Notes: a model not told the origin generated them from the sequence alone. A stretch of 64,000 bases of DNA from Rhodopseudomonas faecalis (GCF_003217325.1 NZ_QJTI01000010.1:1-64000), one strand, 5' to 3'. Counted from the first letter of the stretch, positions 19,834 to 28,318 are shown. Program-made: numbers and translations.

Positions 19834-19958
19834 GCCGAAGCCGCTTAACCTTGCCGTCCAGCGTGGTCAGCCTTGGGCCAACGCTGCCCTGATCGCTGCC
19901 CAATTCGGCGGCGCTGTCATCAGGCGCGATAGCACAGGGTGGGAGCGAGCGCGCCGGG

Positions 19959-20960
19959 ATGGATCCGTTCAATCTGTTATGGCTGCAGGGGGCGAGTTGC
20001 GGCGGCTGCACCATGGCCGCGCTCGACCGCGGTCCGCACGGCTGGTTCACCGAGCTTAAGTCGTTCGGCGTGCATTTGTTGTGGCATCCGTCATTCAGCG
20101 AAGCGACCGGCGCCGAGACCATCGCCATTTTCGAAGCGATCGAAGCCGGGCAGCTGCCGCTCGATGGCCTGGTGCTGGAAGGCGCGGTGCTGCGCGGCCC
20201 GCAGGGCAGTGGCCGCTTTCAGATGCTGTCTGGCACCGGGCGCTCGATGCAGGATTGGGTCACGCGCCTTGCGCCGCATGCCGGCGTGGTGGTGGCGGTC
20301 GGCAGCTGCGCGGCATTTGGCGGCGTAGCTGCCGCAGGCGGCAATCCGACTGAGGCCAGCGGCCTGCAATTTCTAGAAACCGAGCGCGGCGGCGTGCTCG
20401 GCGCCTCGTTCCGGTCGCGCGGCGGCCTGCCGGTGGTCAATATCGCCGGCTGCGCGCCGCATCCCGATTGGATCAGCACCACGCTGGCGGCGCTGGCGCT
20501 CGGCGAACTGAACGCCGACGATCTCGACGCCTTTGCGCGGCCCAAATTCTTCGCGGCGCATCTCGCCCATCATGGCTGCGCCCGCAACGAGTTCTACGAA
20601 TTCAAGGCCAGCGCCGAGCAATTGGCGCAGCGCGGCTGCCTGATGGAGCATCTCGGCTGCAAGGCGACGCAGGCGGTCGGCGACTGCAATCAGCGCGGCT
20701 GGAACGGCGGCGGCTCCTGCACCCGCGGCGGCTATCCATGCATCGCCTGCACCTCGCCGGGTTTTGAGGCGGCGCATAACCTGCTCGAAACTGCGAAGGT
20801 CGCCGGCATTCCGGTCGGGCTGCCGCTCGATATGCCAAAAGCCTGGTTCGTGGCGCTGGCGGCGCTGTCGAAATCGGCGACGCCGCCGCGGGTGCGTGCC
20901 AACGCCACCGCCGATCAAGTGATCGTGCCGCCCAGTTCCGGCGCCGGGCGCCGCAAGTGA
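19959..20960 (+). CDS. hupU: Regulatory [NiFe]-hydrogenase small subunit (H2 sensor)
   Basis: The small subunit of the cytoplasmic H2-sensing hydrogenase (HupU/HoxB), 333 aa. It starts MDPFNLLWLQGASCGGC with no twin-arginine leader, so it stays in the cytoplasm. Cys14/Cys17, VAVGSCAAFGG and NIAGCAPHPDW hold the proximal cluster; HHGCARNEFY, CLMEHLGCKATQAVGDCN and GGYPCIACTSPGF hold the others. It lacks the extra cysteines seen in HupS. With HupV it detects H2 and relieves HoxJ kinase control over HoxA. It overlaps hupV by 4 nt. Confidence 0.93.
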   Translation: MDPFNLLWLQGASCGGCTMAALDRGPHGWFTELKSFGVHLLWHPSFSEATGAETIAIFEAIEAGQLPLDGLVLEGAVLRGPQGSGRFQMLSGTGRSMQDWVTRLAPHAGVVVAVGSCAAFGGVAAAGGNPTEASGLQFLETERGGVLGASFRSRGGLPVVNIAGCAPHPDWISTTLAALALGELNADDLDAFARPKFFAAHLAHHGCARNEFYEFKASAEQLAQRGCLMEHLGCKATQAVGDCNQRGWNGGGSCTRGGYPCIACTSPGFEAAHNLLETAKVAGIPVGLPLDMPKAWFVALAALSKSATPPRVRANATADQVIVPPSSGAGRRK

Positions 20961-22402
20961 GCCGCCGTCTGATCATCGGTCCGTTCAACCGCGTCGAGGG
21001 CGATCTCGAGCTGCGGCTTGATATTGCGGATGGCGCGGTGGCGTCCGCCGAAGTGAGCGCGCCGCTCTATCGCGGCTTTGAGCAGATGCTGCTCGGCCGC
21101 CCGGCGCTCGACGGGCTGGCGCTGGTGCCGCGGATCTGCGGCATCTGCTCGGTGTCGCAATCGCTGGCCGCGGTGGCGGCGCTGCGCGCGGTCGACGGCA
21201 TCGCGGCCGCCCCAAATGGCGTGATCGCCGCCAATCTCGCCCACGCGGCTGAGAATGTCGCCGATCATCTCACGCACTTCTATCTGTTCTTCATGCCGGA
21301 CTTTGCGCGTGCCAGCTACGCGGCGCGGCCCTGGCATGACGAGATCGCCGCGCGCTTCAAGGCGGAGCAGGGCAGCGCGCTGGCGCAGATGCTGCCCGCG
21401 CGGGCGCGGCTGTTGCAGATCATGGGGCTGATCGCCGGCAAATGGCCGCATAGCCTCGCGTTCCAGCCGGGCGGCACCACCCGCGCGATCGATCTTGGCG
21501 ATCGGGTGCAGCTCTTGTCGATCATCGCCGATCTGCGCGGTTTTCTGGAAACCACGCTGCTGGGCGATACGCTGGACAATGTGTTGGCACTGGACAGCGC
21601 CGATGCGCTCGATGCCTGGCGCCAGGGACGCAGCAGTGATCTGGCGCGCTTTCTGGCGATCGCCGATGATCTGAAGCTTGATCAGCTCGGCCGGATAGCA
21701 CTGCCGCTGCTCAGCTCAGGCGGTTATCAAGGTCTCGACGCGCCGCTGTTCGCCGCCGGGGTGTTTGACCCCGCAAGCGCCTCGCCGCGTGCCTTCGATC
21801 CGTCATTGATCACTGAAGACGTCACCCGCGCTTGGATGCTCGACACGGCGCTGATGCCGTCCAGCGCCGAGACGCTACCCGATGCCGACAAGATCGCGGG
21901 CTATTCCTGGTGCAAGGCGCCGCGGCTGGACGGCCAGCCCGCCGAGGTCGGCGCGCTGGCGCGGCAGGCGGTCGATGGCCAGCCAATGATCCGCGATCTG
22001 CTGCAACGCGCGGGACCCAACGTGGCGACGCGGGTGATCGCGCGGCTGATCGAAACCGCGCGGCTCGCGATCACAATGCAGCACTGGGCGACGCAGCTCG
22101 ATCTGCGCCAGCTGTTTCTTGATCACACGCCGCGTCGCCTGACAGGCTGCGGTGTCGGCTTTGTCGAGGCCGCGCGCGGCACGCTCGGTCATTTCATCGA
22201 ACTCGGCGATGGCCGCATCCGTCGCTATCAGATCATCGCGCCGACCACCTGGAATTTCTCGCCGCGTGATCGCCTTGGGCAGGCCGGGCCGCTCGAGCAG
22301 GCGCTGGTGGGCACCGTGGTTGGTGATGACGGCGCGCAATCTGTCGCAGTGCAGCATATTGTGCGCTCATTCGATCCCTGTATGGTGTGCACCGCACACT
22401 AA
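20957..22402 (+). CDS. hupV: Regulatory [NiFe]-hydrogenase large subunit (H2 sensor)
   Basis: The 481-aa large subunit of the H2 sensor (HupV/HoxC). Nickel ligands are in RICGIC (Cys61, Cys64) and DPCMVC (Cys475, Cys478). The protein ends exactly at CTAH, with no C-terminal peptide to be cleaved, as expected for the sensor class and unlike HupL. The start is GTG, sharing the GTGA of the hupU stop. The reading frame is intact; a hupV frameshift is known to silence H2 uptake in R. palustris CGA009. Confidence 0.93.
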   Translation: MSRRLIIGPFNRVEGDLELRLDIADGAVASAEVSAPLYRGFEQMLLGRPALDGLALVPRICGICSVSQSLAAVAALRAVDGIAAAPNGVIAANLAHAAENVADHLTHFYLFFMPDFARASYAARPWHDEIAARFKAEQGSALAQMLPARARLLQIMGLIAGKWPHSLAFQPGGTTRAIDLGDRVQLLSIIADLRGFLETTLLGDTLDNVLALDSADALDAWRQGRSSDLARFLAIADDLKLDQLGRIALPLLSSGGYQGLDAPLFAAGVFDPASASPRAFDPSLITEDVTRAWMLDTALMPSSAETLPDADKIAGYSWCKAPRLDGQPAEVGALARQAVDGQPMIRDLLQRAGPNVATRVIARLIETARLAITMQHWATQLDLRQLFLDHTPRRLTGCGVGFVEAARGTLGHFIELGDGRIRRYQIIAPTTWNFSPRDRLGQAGPLEQALVGTVVGDDGAQSVAVQHIVRSFDPCMVCTAH

Positions 22403-22414
22403 CGACAACGATGT

Positions 22415-22432
22415 CGTAACCATGCGGTTACG
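22415..22432. repeat. Inverted repeat downstream of hupV / far upstream of hupS
   Basis: CGTAACC-ATGC-GGTTACG, a perfect 7-bp inverted repeat 13 nt after the hupV stop. It may be a weak terminator or an operator. It lies about 160 bp before the predicted hupS transcription start. Confidence 0.45.
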
Positions 22433-22455
22433 TGCTTGGCAGCACAGCAAGCGAG

Positions 22456-22466
22456 TTGTCACTCAA
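22456..22466 (+). promoter_or_regulatory. Candidate HoxA/HupR binding site (TTG-N5-CAA)
   Basis: TTGTCACTCAA matches the TTG-N5-CAA core bound by the HoxA homologue HupR in Rhodobacter capsulatus. It lies about 126 bp upstream of the predicted hupS start, the usual range for sigma-54 enhancers. Confidence 0.6.
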
Positions 22467-22470
22467 AACG

Positions 22471-22492
22471 GTCACGACCGCGCAATCGTGAC
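22471..22492. promoter_or_regulatory. 22-bp palindrome in the hupS upstream region
   Basis: GTCACGA-N8-TCGTGAC is a perfect inverted repeat with 7-bp arms, centred about 105 bp upstream of the predicted start and only 4 bp from the TTG-N5-CAA site. It could be a second activator site. Confidence 0.5.
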
Positions 22493-22520
22493 ATCGCTGC
22501 CAACGACCATCAGCACTTCA

Positions 22521-22533
22521 CATCAAGTAGTTG
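22521..22533 (+). promoter_or_regulatory. Candidate IHF site in the hupS promoter
   Basis: CATCAAGTAGTTG matches the IHF consensus WATCAANNNNTTR at 12 of 13 positions. It sits between the putative enhancers and the sigma-54 promoter, where IHF bending is needed at hup promoters. Confidence 0.6.
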
Positions 22534-22560
22534 GCGCCCCGGCACCCTGCCCCAGTAGCC

Positions 22561-22576
22561 TGGCACGGTTCTTGCG
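22561..22576 (+). promoter_or_regulatory. Sigma-54 (-24/-12) promoter of hupSL
   Basis: TGGCACGGTTCTTGCG matches the RpoN consensus TGGCACG-N4-TTGCW at every position but the last. The GG is at 22562-22563 and the GC at 22574-22575, with 10 nt between, predicting a start near 22587 and a leader of about 52 nt before hupS. Confidence 0.88.
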
Positions 22577-22638
22577 AGCCTCGGATCATCACGCAGCTCC
22601 AACGAGAGTTGCGGCAGTCGAGGACCCGAGGAACCAGT

Positions 22639-23754
22639 ATGGGCACAGCCACAGAGACCTTTTACGAGGTGATCCGGCGACAGGGCATTACCCGCCGGAG
22701 CTTCATCAAATTCTGCAGCTTGACCGCGACCAGCCTGGGCCTCGGCTCGATGGGCGCCAGCCAGATCGCGCAGGCGCTGGAATCGAAGCCGCGCGTGCCG
22801 GTGATCTGGATGCACGGGCTGGAATGCACCTGCTGCTCGGAAAGCTTCATCCGCTCGGCGCATCCCTTGGTGAAGGATGTCGTGCTGTCGATGATCTCGC
22901 TCGACTATGACGACACGCTGATGGCCGCGGCCGGCCATCAGGCCGAAGCGATCCTGGAAGAGACCCGCAAGAAACATAAGGGGCAGTATGTGCTTGCGGT
23001 GGAGGGCAATCCGCCGCTGAACGAAGACGGCATGTTCTGCATCGATGGCGGCCGGCCGTTCGTGGAAAAGCTCAAGGAAATGGCCGAGGACGCGATGGCG
23101 GTGGTGGCCTGGGGCTCGTGCGCCTCATGGGGATGCGTGCAGGCCGCCAAGCCCAACCCGACCCAGGCGACGCCGATCGACAAGGTGATCCGCAACAAGC
23201 CGGTGATCAAGGTGCCGGGCTGTCCGCCGATCGCCGAAGTGATGACCGGCGTGATCACTTACATCATCACCTTCGGCAGGCTGCCCGAACTCGACCGCCA
23301 GGGGCGGCCAAAGATGTTCTATTCGCAGCGCATTCACGACAAGTGCTATCGCCGCCCGCATTTCGACGCCGGGCAGTTTGTCGAGGAATGGGACGACGAC
23401 GCCGCGCGCAAGGGCTACTGCCTATACAAGATGGGCTGCAAGGGCCCGACCACCTACAACGCCTGCTCGACCGTGCGCTGGAATGGCGGCGTGTCGTTCC
23501 CGATCCAGTCCGGCCATGGCTGCATCGGCTGCTCGGAAGACGGCTTCTGGGACAAGGGCTCGTTCTACGAACGGCTCACCACCATCCAGCAATTCGGGAT
23601 CGAGGCCAATGCCGACAAGATCGGTGCCACGGTGGCCGGCGCGGTCGGCGTCGCGATCGCCGCCCATGCCGCGGTGACCACGGTGCGCAACCTCGCGCGG
23701 CGCAAGGAAGTGCCCGATAGCAGCAACGGCAAATCCAACGGCAAGTCGGCTTAA
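22639..23754 (+). CDS. hupS: Uptake [NiFe]-hydrogenase small subunit, O2-tolerant type
   Basis: The electron-transfer subunit (371 aa) of the membrane-bound uptake hydrogenase. A 46-residue twin-arginine leader ([10 protein letters not shown], Arg19-Arg20) ends at QIAQA. The proximal cluster has six cysteines: 63, 65, 66, 161, 166 and 195. These align with Cys17, 19, 20, 115, 120 and 149 of E. coli Hyd-1, including the two extra ones that make the [4Fe-3S] cluster of O2-tolerant enzymes. Medial and distal cluster ligands follow, and a C-terminal helix (about residues 325-350) anchors it to the membrane. GAGGAA precedes the ATG. Confidence 0.95.
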   Translation: MGTATETFYEVIRRQGITRRSFIKFCSLTATSLGLGSMGASQIAQALESKPRVPVIWMHGLECTCCSESFIRSAHPLVKDVVLSMISLDYDDTLMAAAGHQAEAILEETRKKHKGQYVLAVEGNPPLNEDGMFCIDGGRPFVEKLKEMAEDAMAVVAWGSCASWGCVQAAKPNPTQATPIDKVIRNKPVIKVPGCPPIAEVMTGVITYIITFGRLPELDRQGRPKMFYSQRIHDKCYRRPHFDAGQFVEEWDDDAARKGYCLYKMGCKGPTTYNACSTVRWNGGVSFPIQSGHGCIGCSEDGFWDKGSFYERLTTIQQFGIEANADKIGATVAGAVGVAIAAHAAVTTVRNLARRKEVPDSSNGKSNGKSA

Positions 23755-23771
23755 GTCAGGGACGCAGCATC

Positions 23772-25565
23772 ATGACCAATGTCACCACGCCCAATGGCTT
23801 TAAGCTCGACAATGCCGGCCGCCGCGTCGTGGTCGATCCGGTGACCCGGATCGAGGGCCACCTGCGCGTCGAGGTCAATGTCGACTCCAACAATGTGATC
23901 CGCAACGCGGTCTCGACCGGCACGATGTGGCGCGGCATTGAGGTGATCCTCAAGGGCCGCGATCCGCGCGACGCCTGGGCGTTCACCCAGCGCATCTGCG
24001 GCGTCTGCACCGGCACGCACGCGCTAACCTCGGTGCGCGCGGTCGAGAATGCGCTTGGCATCGCCATTCCGGAGAATGCCAACACCATTCGCAACATCAT
24101 GCAGCTCGCGCTGTATGTGCACGATCACCTCGTGCACTTCTATCACCTGCACGCGCTCGATTGGGTCGATGTGGTGTCGGCGCTCAAGGCCGATCCGAAA
24201 GCGACCTCGGCGCTGGCGCAGTCGATCTCGCCCTGGCCGATGTCGTCGCCGGGCTATTTCAAGGACCTGCAGCTGCGGCTGCAGAAGTTTGTGGAGTCAG
24301 GGCAGCTCGGGCCGTTCAAGAACGGCTATTGGGGCCACCCGGCCTACAAGCTGCCGCCCGAAGCCAATCTGATGGCGGTCGCGCATTATCTGGAAGCGCT
24401 CGATTTCCAGAAAGAGATCGTCAAGATCCACGCGGTCTATGGCGGCAAGAACCCGCATCCGAACTGGCTGGTCGGCGGCGTGCCCTGCGCCATCAATGTC
24501 GATGGCGCCGGCGCGGTCGGGGCCGTCAACATGGAACGGCTGAATCTGGTCTCCTCGATCATCGATCAGTCGATCGCCTTCATCGAGCAGGTCTATATCC
24601 CGGACCTGATCGCGATCGCCGGCTTCTACAAGGACTGGCTCTATGGCGGCGGGCTGGCCTCGAAATCGGTGATGTCCTATGGCGACATTCCGGAATACGC
24701 CAATGACTACTCCGACAAGAGCCTGCAGCTGCCGCGCGGCGTGATCCTGAACGGCAATCTCAACGAGGTGCTGCCGGTCGATCTGCATGCGCCGGATCAG
24801 ATCCAGGAATACGTCACGCACTCCTGGTACAAATATCCGGACGAGAAGCGCGGCCTGCATCCTTATGACGGCATCACCGAGCCGAACTTTGCGCTCGGCC
24901 CCAATGCCAAGGGCACCAAGACCAATATCGAGGCGGTTGACGAGGCGGCGAAGTACTCGTTCCTGAAGGCGCCGCGCTGGAAGGGCAATGCGGTCGAGGT
25001 CGGGCCGCTGGCGCGCTACATCATCGGCTATGCGCAAGGCAAGCCGGAGTTCAAGGAGCCGACCGAAAAACTGCTGAAGGCGCTCGATGTGCCGGTGACC
25101 GCGCTGTTCTCGACGCTCGGCCGCACCGCGGCGCGCGGCCTGGAATGCCAATGGGCCGTGCACAAGCTGCGCGCCGCCCAGGACAAGCTGGTCGCTACCA
25201 TCAAGGCCGGCGACAGCTCGACCGCCAATGTCGACAAATGGCAGCCGTCGAGCTGGGCCAGCCAGGCCAAGGGTGCCGGCTTCACCGAGGCACCGCGCGG
25301 CGCGCTGGCGCATTGGATCAAGATCAAGGACGGCCGGATCGACAATTATCAATGCGTGGTGCCGACCACCTGGAACGGCAGCCCGCGCGATCCGCAGGGC
25401 AATATCGGCGCGTTTGAAGCGGCGCTGCTCGACACGCCGATGGCCGATCCGAACCAGCCGCTGGAAATCCTGCGCACCTTGCACTCGTTCGATCCGTGCC
25501 TGGCCTGCTCGACCCATGTGATGAGTGAGGACGGCCAGGAGATGACCCGGGTGACGGTGCGCTGA
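23772..25565 (+). CDS. hupL: Uptake [NiFe]-hydrogenase large subunit
   Basis: The catalytic subunit, 597 aa. Nickel-iron ligands are in RICGVC (Cys76, Cys79; His83 follows) and DPCLAC (Cys576, Cys579). After His582 a 15-residue peptide, [15 protein letters not shown], is expected to be removed by HupD once nickel is inserted. The protein oxidises H2 in the periplasm, exported as a complex with HupS through the Tat pathway. It starts 17 nt after hupS in the same transcript. Length and motifs are typical of group 1 membrane-bound enzymes. Confidence 0.96.
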   Translation: MTNVTTPNGFKLDNAGRRVVVDPVTRIEGHLRVEVNVDSNNVIRNAVSTGTMWRGIEVILKGRDPRDAWAFTQRICGVCTGTHALTSVRAVENALGIAIPENANTIRNIMQLALYVHDHLVHFYHLHALDWVDVVSALKADPKATSALAQSISPWPMSSPGYFKDLQLRLQKFVESGQLGPFKNGYWGHPAYKLPPEANLMAVAHYLEALDFQKEIVKIHAVYGGKNPHPNWLVGGVPCAINVDGAGAVGAVNMERLNLVSSIIDQSIAFIEQVYIPDLIAIAGFYKDWLYGGGLASKSVMSYGDIPEYANDYSDKSLQLPRGVILNGNLNEVLPVDLHAPDQIQEYVTHSWYKYPDEKRGLHPYDGITEPNFALGPNAKGTKTNIEAVDEAAKYSFLKAPRWKGNAVEVGPLARYIIGYAQGKPEFKEPTEKLLKALDVPVTALFSTLGRTAARGLECQWAVHKLRAAQDKLVATIKAGDSSTANVDKWQPSSWASQAKGAGFTEAPRGALAHWIKIKDGRIDNYQCVVPTTWNGSPRDPQGNIGAFEAALLDTPMADPNQPLEILRTLHSFDPCLACSTHVMSEDGQEMTRVTVR

Positions 25566-25579
25566 GCTAAGCGGCGGCG

Positions 25580-25606
25580 TCGTGCGGCGGCATCATCGCC
25601 GCACGA
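25580..25606 (+). repeat. Intercistronic hairpin between hupL and hupC
   Basis: The 10-bp stem TCGTGCGGCG / CGCCGCACGA with a 7-nt loop lies 15 nt after the hupL stop, without a T-run. It could stabilise the hupSL part of the mRNA or cause partial termination. Confidence 0.6.
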
Positions 25607-25645
25607 TCCTGGCAACAACACGGCTGCGGCCGCAGGGAGAGCAAG

Positions 25646-26371
25646 ATGACGGAGATCGCGCGGGTCCAAGGCGCTCTCGACTCGGCCGGCGAACGCGCCC
25701 GGTCGCTGCAGACCGTCTATGTCTATCAGGCCCCGGTGCGGCTATGGCACTGGGTCAATGCGCTGCTGATCGTCGCGCTCTGCATCACCGGCTATCTGAT
25801 CGGCTCGCCGCCGCCCTCGGTGCAGGGCGAGGCCTCGGCGTCGTTCCAGTTCGGCTATATCCGCTTCATCCACTTCTTCTGCGGCCAGGCGCTGATCGTG
25901 TTCTTCCTGCTACGCGCGATCTGGGCGCTGTTCGGCAACAAATACTCCAAGCAGATCTTCTACATGCCGGTCACCAACCGCACCTGGTGGTGGGGCATGA
26001 TCTATGAGCTGAAATGGTACATGTTCCTGGTGCGCGATCCGAAGAAATATATCGGCCACAATCCGCTGGCCCATGTCGCGATGTTCACCTTCATGCTGTT
26101 CATGGTGTTCATGATCTGCAGCGGCATGGCGATGTATGGCGAAGGGCTCGGCATCGATAGCTGGCAGTACAAGATGTTCGCCTTCATGTTCACGCTATTC
26201 CCAAACAGCCAGGATCTGCATACGCTGCATCATCTCGGCATGTGGGCGATCGTGGTGTTTGCGATGGTGCACATCTACGCCGCGGTGCGCGAAGACATTC
26301 TCAGTCGCCAGAGCATGATCTCGTCGATCGTGTCCGGCGAACGTCTGTTCCGCGACGATCTGCCGGATTGA
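25646..26371 (+). CDS. hupC: Hydrogenase b-type cytochrome subunit
   Basis: A 241-residue di-haem cytochrome b that anchors HupSL and passes its electrons to quinone. There are four membrane helices. Haem ligands are likely in RLWHWVNALL, FIHFFCGQAL, HHLGMWAIVVFAMVHIYAA. The N-terminal 30 residues are soluble. It matches the HupC/HyaC/HoxZ family in length and order. It is downstream of a hairpin after hupL, so its level may be lower than that of hupSL. Confidence 0.94.
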   Translation: MTEIARVQGALDSAGERARSLQTVYVYQAPVRLWHWVNALLIVALCITGYLIGSPPPSVQGEASASFQFGYIRFIHFFCGQALIVFFLLRAIWALFGNKYSKQIFYMPVTNRTWWWGMIYELKWYMFLVRDPKKYIGHNPLAHVAMFTFMLFMVFMICSGMAMYGEGLGIDSWQYKMFAFMFTLFPNSQDLHTLHHLGMWAIVVFAMVHIYAAVREDILSRQSMISSIVSGERLFRDDLPD

Positions 26372-26420
26372 GGTAGAGAACGACCGTGACAGCGCCCCAA
26401 CACACTTTGCGAGCACAAAG

Positions 26421-26452
26421 CTCACCTCTCCCCGCGCGCGGGGAGAGGTGAG
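26421..26452. repeat. Perfect 32-bp palindrome between hupC and hupD
   Basis: CTCACCTCTCCCCGCG followed immediately by its exact reverse complement. The core CTCCCCGCG/CGCGGGGAG resembles the arms of the larger dispersed repeats at 45161 and 59998. It lies between two genes in the same direction and could end or weaken the hupSLC transcript. Confidence 0.75.
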
Positions 26453-26502
26453 TTGCGCTGCTCCGACTACTCTTTCACGCAGCTTTCGAGGACGTTGACG
26501 AC

Positions 26503-27108
26503 ATGTCCGAACCCCTCATGACGCCGCAGCCGCAGTCGCCGCCCCGGGTTCTGGTGCTTGGCATCGGCAACATCCTGTGGGCTGACGAGGGCTTTGGCGT
26601 CCGTGCCGTCGAGGCGTTTCATCGCACATATCAAGTGCCTGCCAATGTCACCGTGCTCGATGGCGGCACCCAGGGCCTGTATCTGGTCAATTTCCTGCAG
26701 GAGCACGAGTTGCTGCTGGTGTTCGATGCCATCGATTACGGCCTGCCGCCCGGCACGCTGAAACTGGTGCGCGACGACGAGGTGCCGAAATTCACCGGCG
26801 CCAAGAAGATGAGCCTGCATCAGACCGGGTTTCAGGACGTGCTGAGCGCCGCTGATCTGCTCGGCGCCGCGCCGCGCGCGCTAGCGCTGATCGGCTGCCA
26901 GCCGCAGGATCTGGAAAATTGGGGCGGGGCGCTGACGGCGCCGGTGAAGGACCGGATTGCCGATGCGCTGGCGCTGTCGTGCGAGGTGCTGGCCGAATGG
27001 GGCGTGGTGCTGACGCCGCGCGCCGTGCCGCTCGACCCGGCCGAGCGGCTGCTCGGCAATGATATCGATCACGACCATTACGAACGGCAACAGGGCGCCG
27101 TGGCCTGA
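26503..27108 (+). CDS. hupD: Hydrogenase maturation endopeptidase
   Basis: The HupD/HyaD-type nickel-dependent protease (201 aa) that removes the C-terminal peptide of HupL. The fold opens with RVLVLGIGNILWADEGFGV, where Glu29 is a nickel contact; VFDAIDYG supplies Asp and KKMSLHQTGF supplies His. Its likely substrate is the 15-residue tail after His582 of HupL. A second ATG five codons in is an alternative start. Confidence 0.93.
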   Translation: MSEPLMTPQPQSPPRVLVLGIGNILWADEGFGVRAVEAFHRTYQVPANVTVLDGGTQGLYLVNFLQEHELLLVFDAIDYGLPPGTLKLVRDDEVPKFTGAKKMSLHQTGFQDVLSAADLLGAAPRALALIGCQPQDLENWGGALTAPVKDRIADALALSCEVLAEWGVVLTPRAVPLDPAERLLGNDIDHDHYERQQGAVA

Positions 27109-27133
27109 ACAACGAATTGAACGAGGAGACGTC

Positions 27134-27724
27134 ATGACCCAGCATTTCCGCATCGGCGCCGTTGCGATCGCGCTGCTCGCCATTCCGGGCATCGCCGAAG
27201 CCCACACCGGGCACGCAACGCAGTTCGACGGTCTCGCCGCCGGCTTCATCCATCCGTTTGGCGGGCTCGATCATCTGCTGGCGATGGTGGCGGTTGGTCT
27301 GTGGGCGGCCTCGCTCGGCGGCGCGGCGCGCTGGCTGGTGCCGGCGTCCTTCATCACGCTGATGGCGCTCGGCGCGGTCGGCGGCGCCTATGGCGTCACG
27401 CTGCCGGCGGCGGAATCGCTGATCGCGCTGTCGGTGATCACGCTCGGCGTGCTGGTCGCGCTGCAGGTCAAGGTGCCGGTCGGCGCCGCGGCCGCGATCG
27501 TGGCGTTGTTCGGTTTGCTACACGGTCACGCTCATGGCGCCGAGATGCCGGCGATGGCGCAGCCGCTCGGCTATGGTCTCGGCTTCGTCGCCGCCACCGC
27601 GCTGCTGCACGGCGTCGGCCTGTCGCTCGGCACCGTGCTGCCGCGGCTGGCGCCCAAGCGCGCGGTCGGCATGGCGGGCGGCGCGATCGCGCTGGCCGGT
27701 GTCACGCTGGCGTTGCCGCTGTAA
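27134..27724 (+). CDS. hupE: HupE/UreJ family nickel permease
   Basis: A 196-residue membrane protein with a cleavable signal peptide (about residues 1-23, ending IAEA before HTGH) and about six helices. The family motif HPFGGLDHLLAM follows at residue about 40, and a second His-rich motif, LLHGHAHGAEMP, lies near 135. HupE proteins bring nickel across the inner membrane for hydrogenase assembly. GAGGAG precedes the ATG. The position between hupD and hupF is the usual one in rhizobial clusters. Confidence 0.92.
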   Translation: MTQHFRIGAVAIALLAIPGIAEAHTGHATQFDGLAAGFIHPFGGLDHLLAMVAVGLWAASLGGAARWLVPASFITLMALGAVGGAYGVTLPAAESLIALSVITLGVLVALQVKVPVGAAAAIVALFGLLHGHAHGAEMPAMAQPLGYGLGFVAATALLHGVGLSLGTVLPRLAPKRAVGMAGGAIALAGVTLALPL

Positions 27725-27752
27725 CGCGCAACCGACAAGTGGAGCGCTGCGG

Positions 27753-28052
27753 ATGTGTGTCGGGCTGCCGATGACGGTGTTGTCCAGCGAAGCAAGCTCG
27801 GCGCTCTGCGTGCGCCGCGGCGAGCACCGCAGCGTGTCCACGGTGTTAGTTGGCGATGTAGCACCAGGCGAACATTTATTAGTGTTTATCGACAGTGCGG
27901 TACGCAAGCTCGACGCGGAGGAAGCGCGTTTGATCGACGACGCGCTCGATGGCGTCGCTGCGGCGCTCGAGGGTCGGCCGTTTGAGCATCTGTTCGCCGA
28001 TCTGATCGATCGCGAGCCGGAACTGCCGGCACATCTGCGCGCAACGGATTAG
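27753..28052 (+). CDS. hupF: HypC/HupF family hydrogenase chaperone
   Basis: A 99-residue HypC paralogue starting MCVGLPMTV; the N-terminal Met-Cys is the residue that holds iron and contacts the large subunit. HupF is thought to protect HupL under O2 and to help load the Fe(CN)2CO group. It is longer than the true HypC of this window (78 aa) because of its C-terminal extension, as in rhizobia. It ends the first transcription unit; a new sigma-54 promoter follows. Confidence 0.92.
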   Translation: MCVGLPMTVLSSEASSALCVRRGEHRSVSTVLVGDVAPGEHLLVFIDSAVRKLDAEEARLIDDALDGVAAALEGRPFEHLFADLIDREPELPAHLRATD

Positions 28053-28166
28053 TTGCACGCTATTTGCTATCGCCAAAAAGTAGTGCGATCGATGGAATCG
28101 AACTTTCCAGCGCGAGGGATTTGTGCTTCCAATTGACTCTGCGTTGAGCGGCCGGACATCAACAAC

Positions 28167-28183
28167 CATCAATCAAATTGATG
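28167..28183. promoter_or_regulatory. 17-bp palindrome upstream of the hupG promoter
   Basis: CATCAA-TCAAA-TTGATG is a perfect inverted repeat, centred about 50 bp before the predicted hupG start. It resembles an IHF-type site but is off by one spacing. It is not the TTGAT-N4-ATCAA arrangement of Fnr/FixK sites. Confidence 0.4.
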
Positions 28184-28198
28184 TCAGGTTCGCGCGAC

Positions 28199-28214
28199 TG
28201 GCACGCGCTTTGCT
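28199..28214 (+). promoter_or_regulatory. Sigma-54 (-24/-12) promoter of hupG
   Basis: TGGCACGCGCTTTGCT is a full match to the RpoN consensus TGGCACG-N4-TTGCW. The GG at 28200-28201 and GC at 28212-28213 predict a start near 28225, about 94 nt before hupG. Confidence 0.85.
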
Positions 28215-28248
28215 GCCAGTTAAGACGCAAGGCCGTCGCGACAGCAAT

Positions 28249-28298
28249 GTCACAACAAACGTCACAATAACAACAGTGACGACAACAACAGTGGCGAC
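28249..28298 (+). repeat. Tandem repeats in the hupG leader
   Basis: Two 12-bp units (GTCACAACAAAC, GTCACAATAACA) precede two adjacent 15-bp units (AACAACAGTGACGAC, AACAACAGTGGCGAC; 14 of 15 identical). The leader is rich in CAA triplets and unusually poor in GC for this genome. Confidence 0.75.
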
Positions 28299-28318
28299 GG
28301 CAGAGATGGGGAGGAGTG

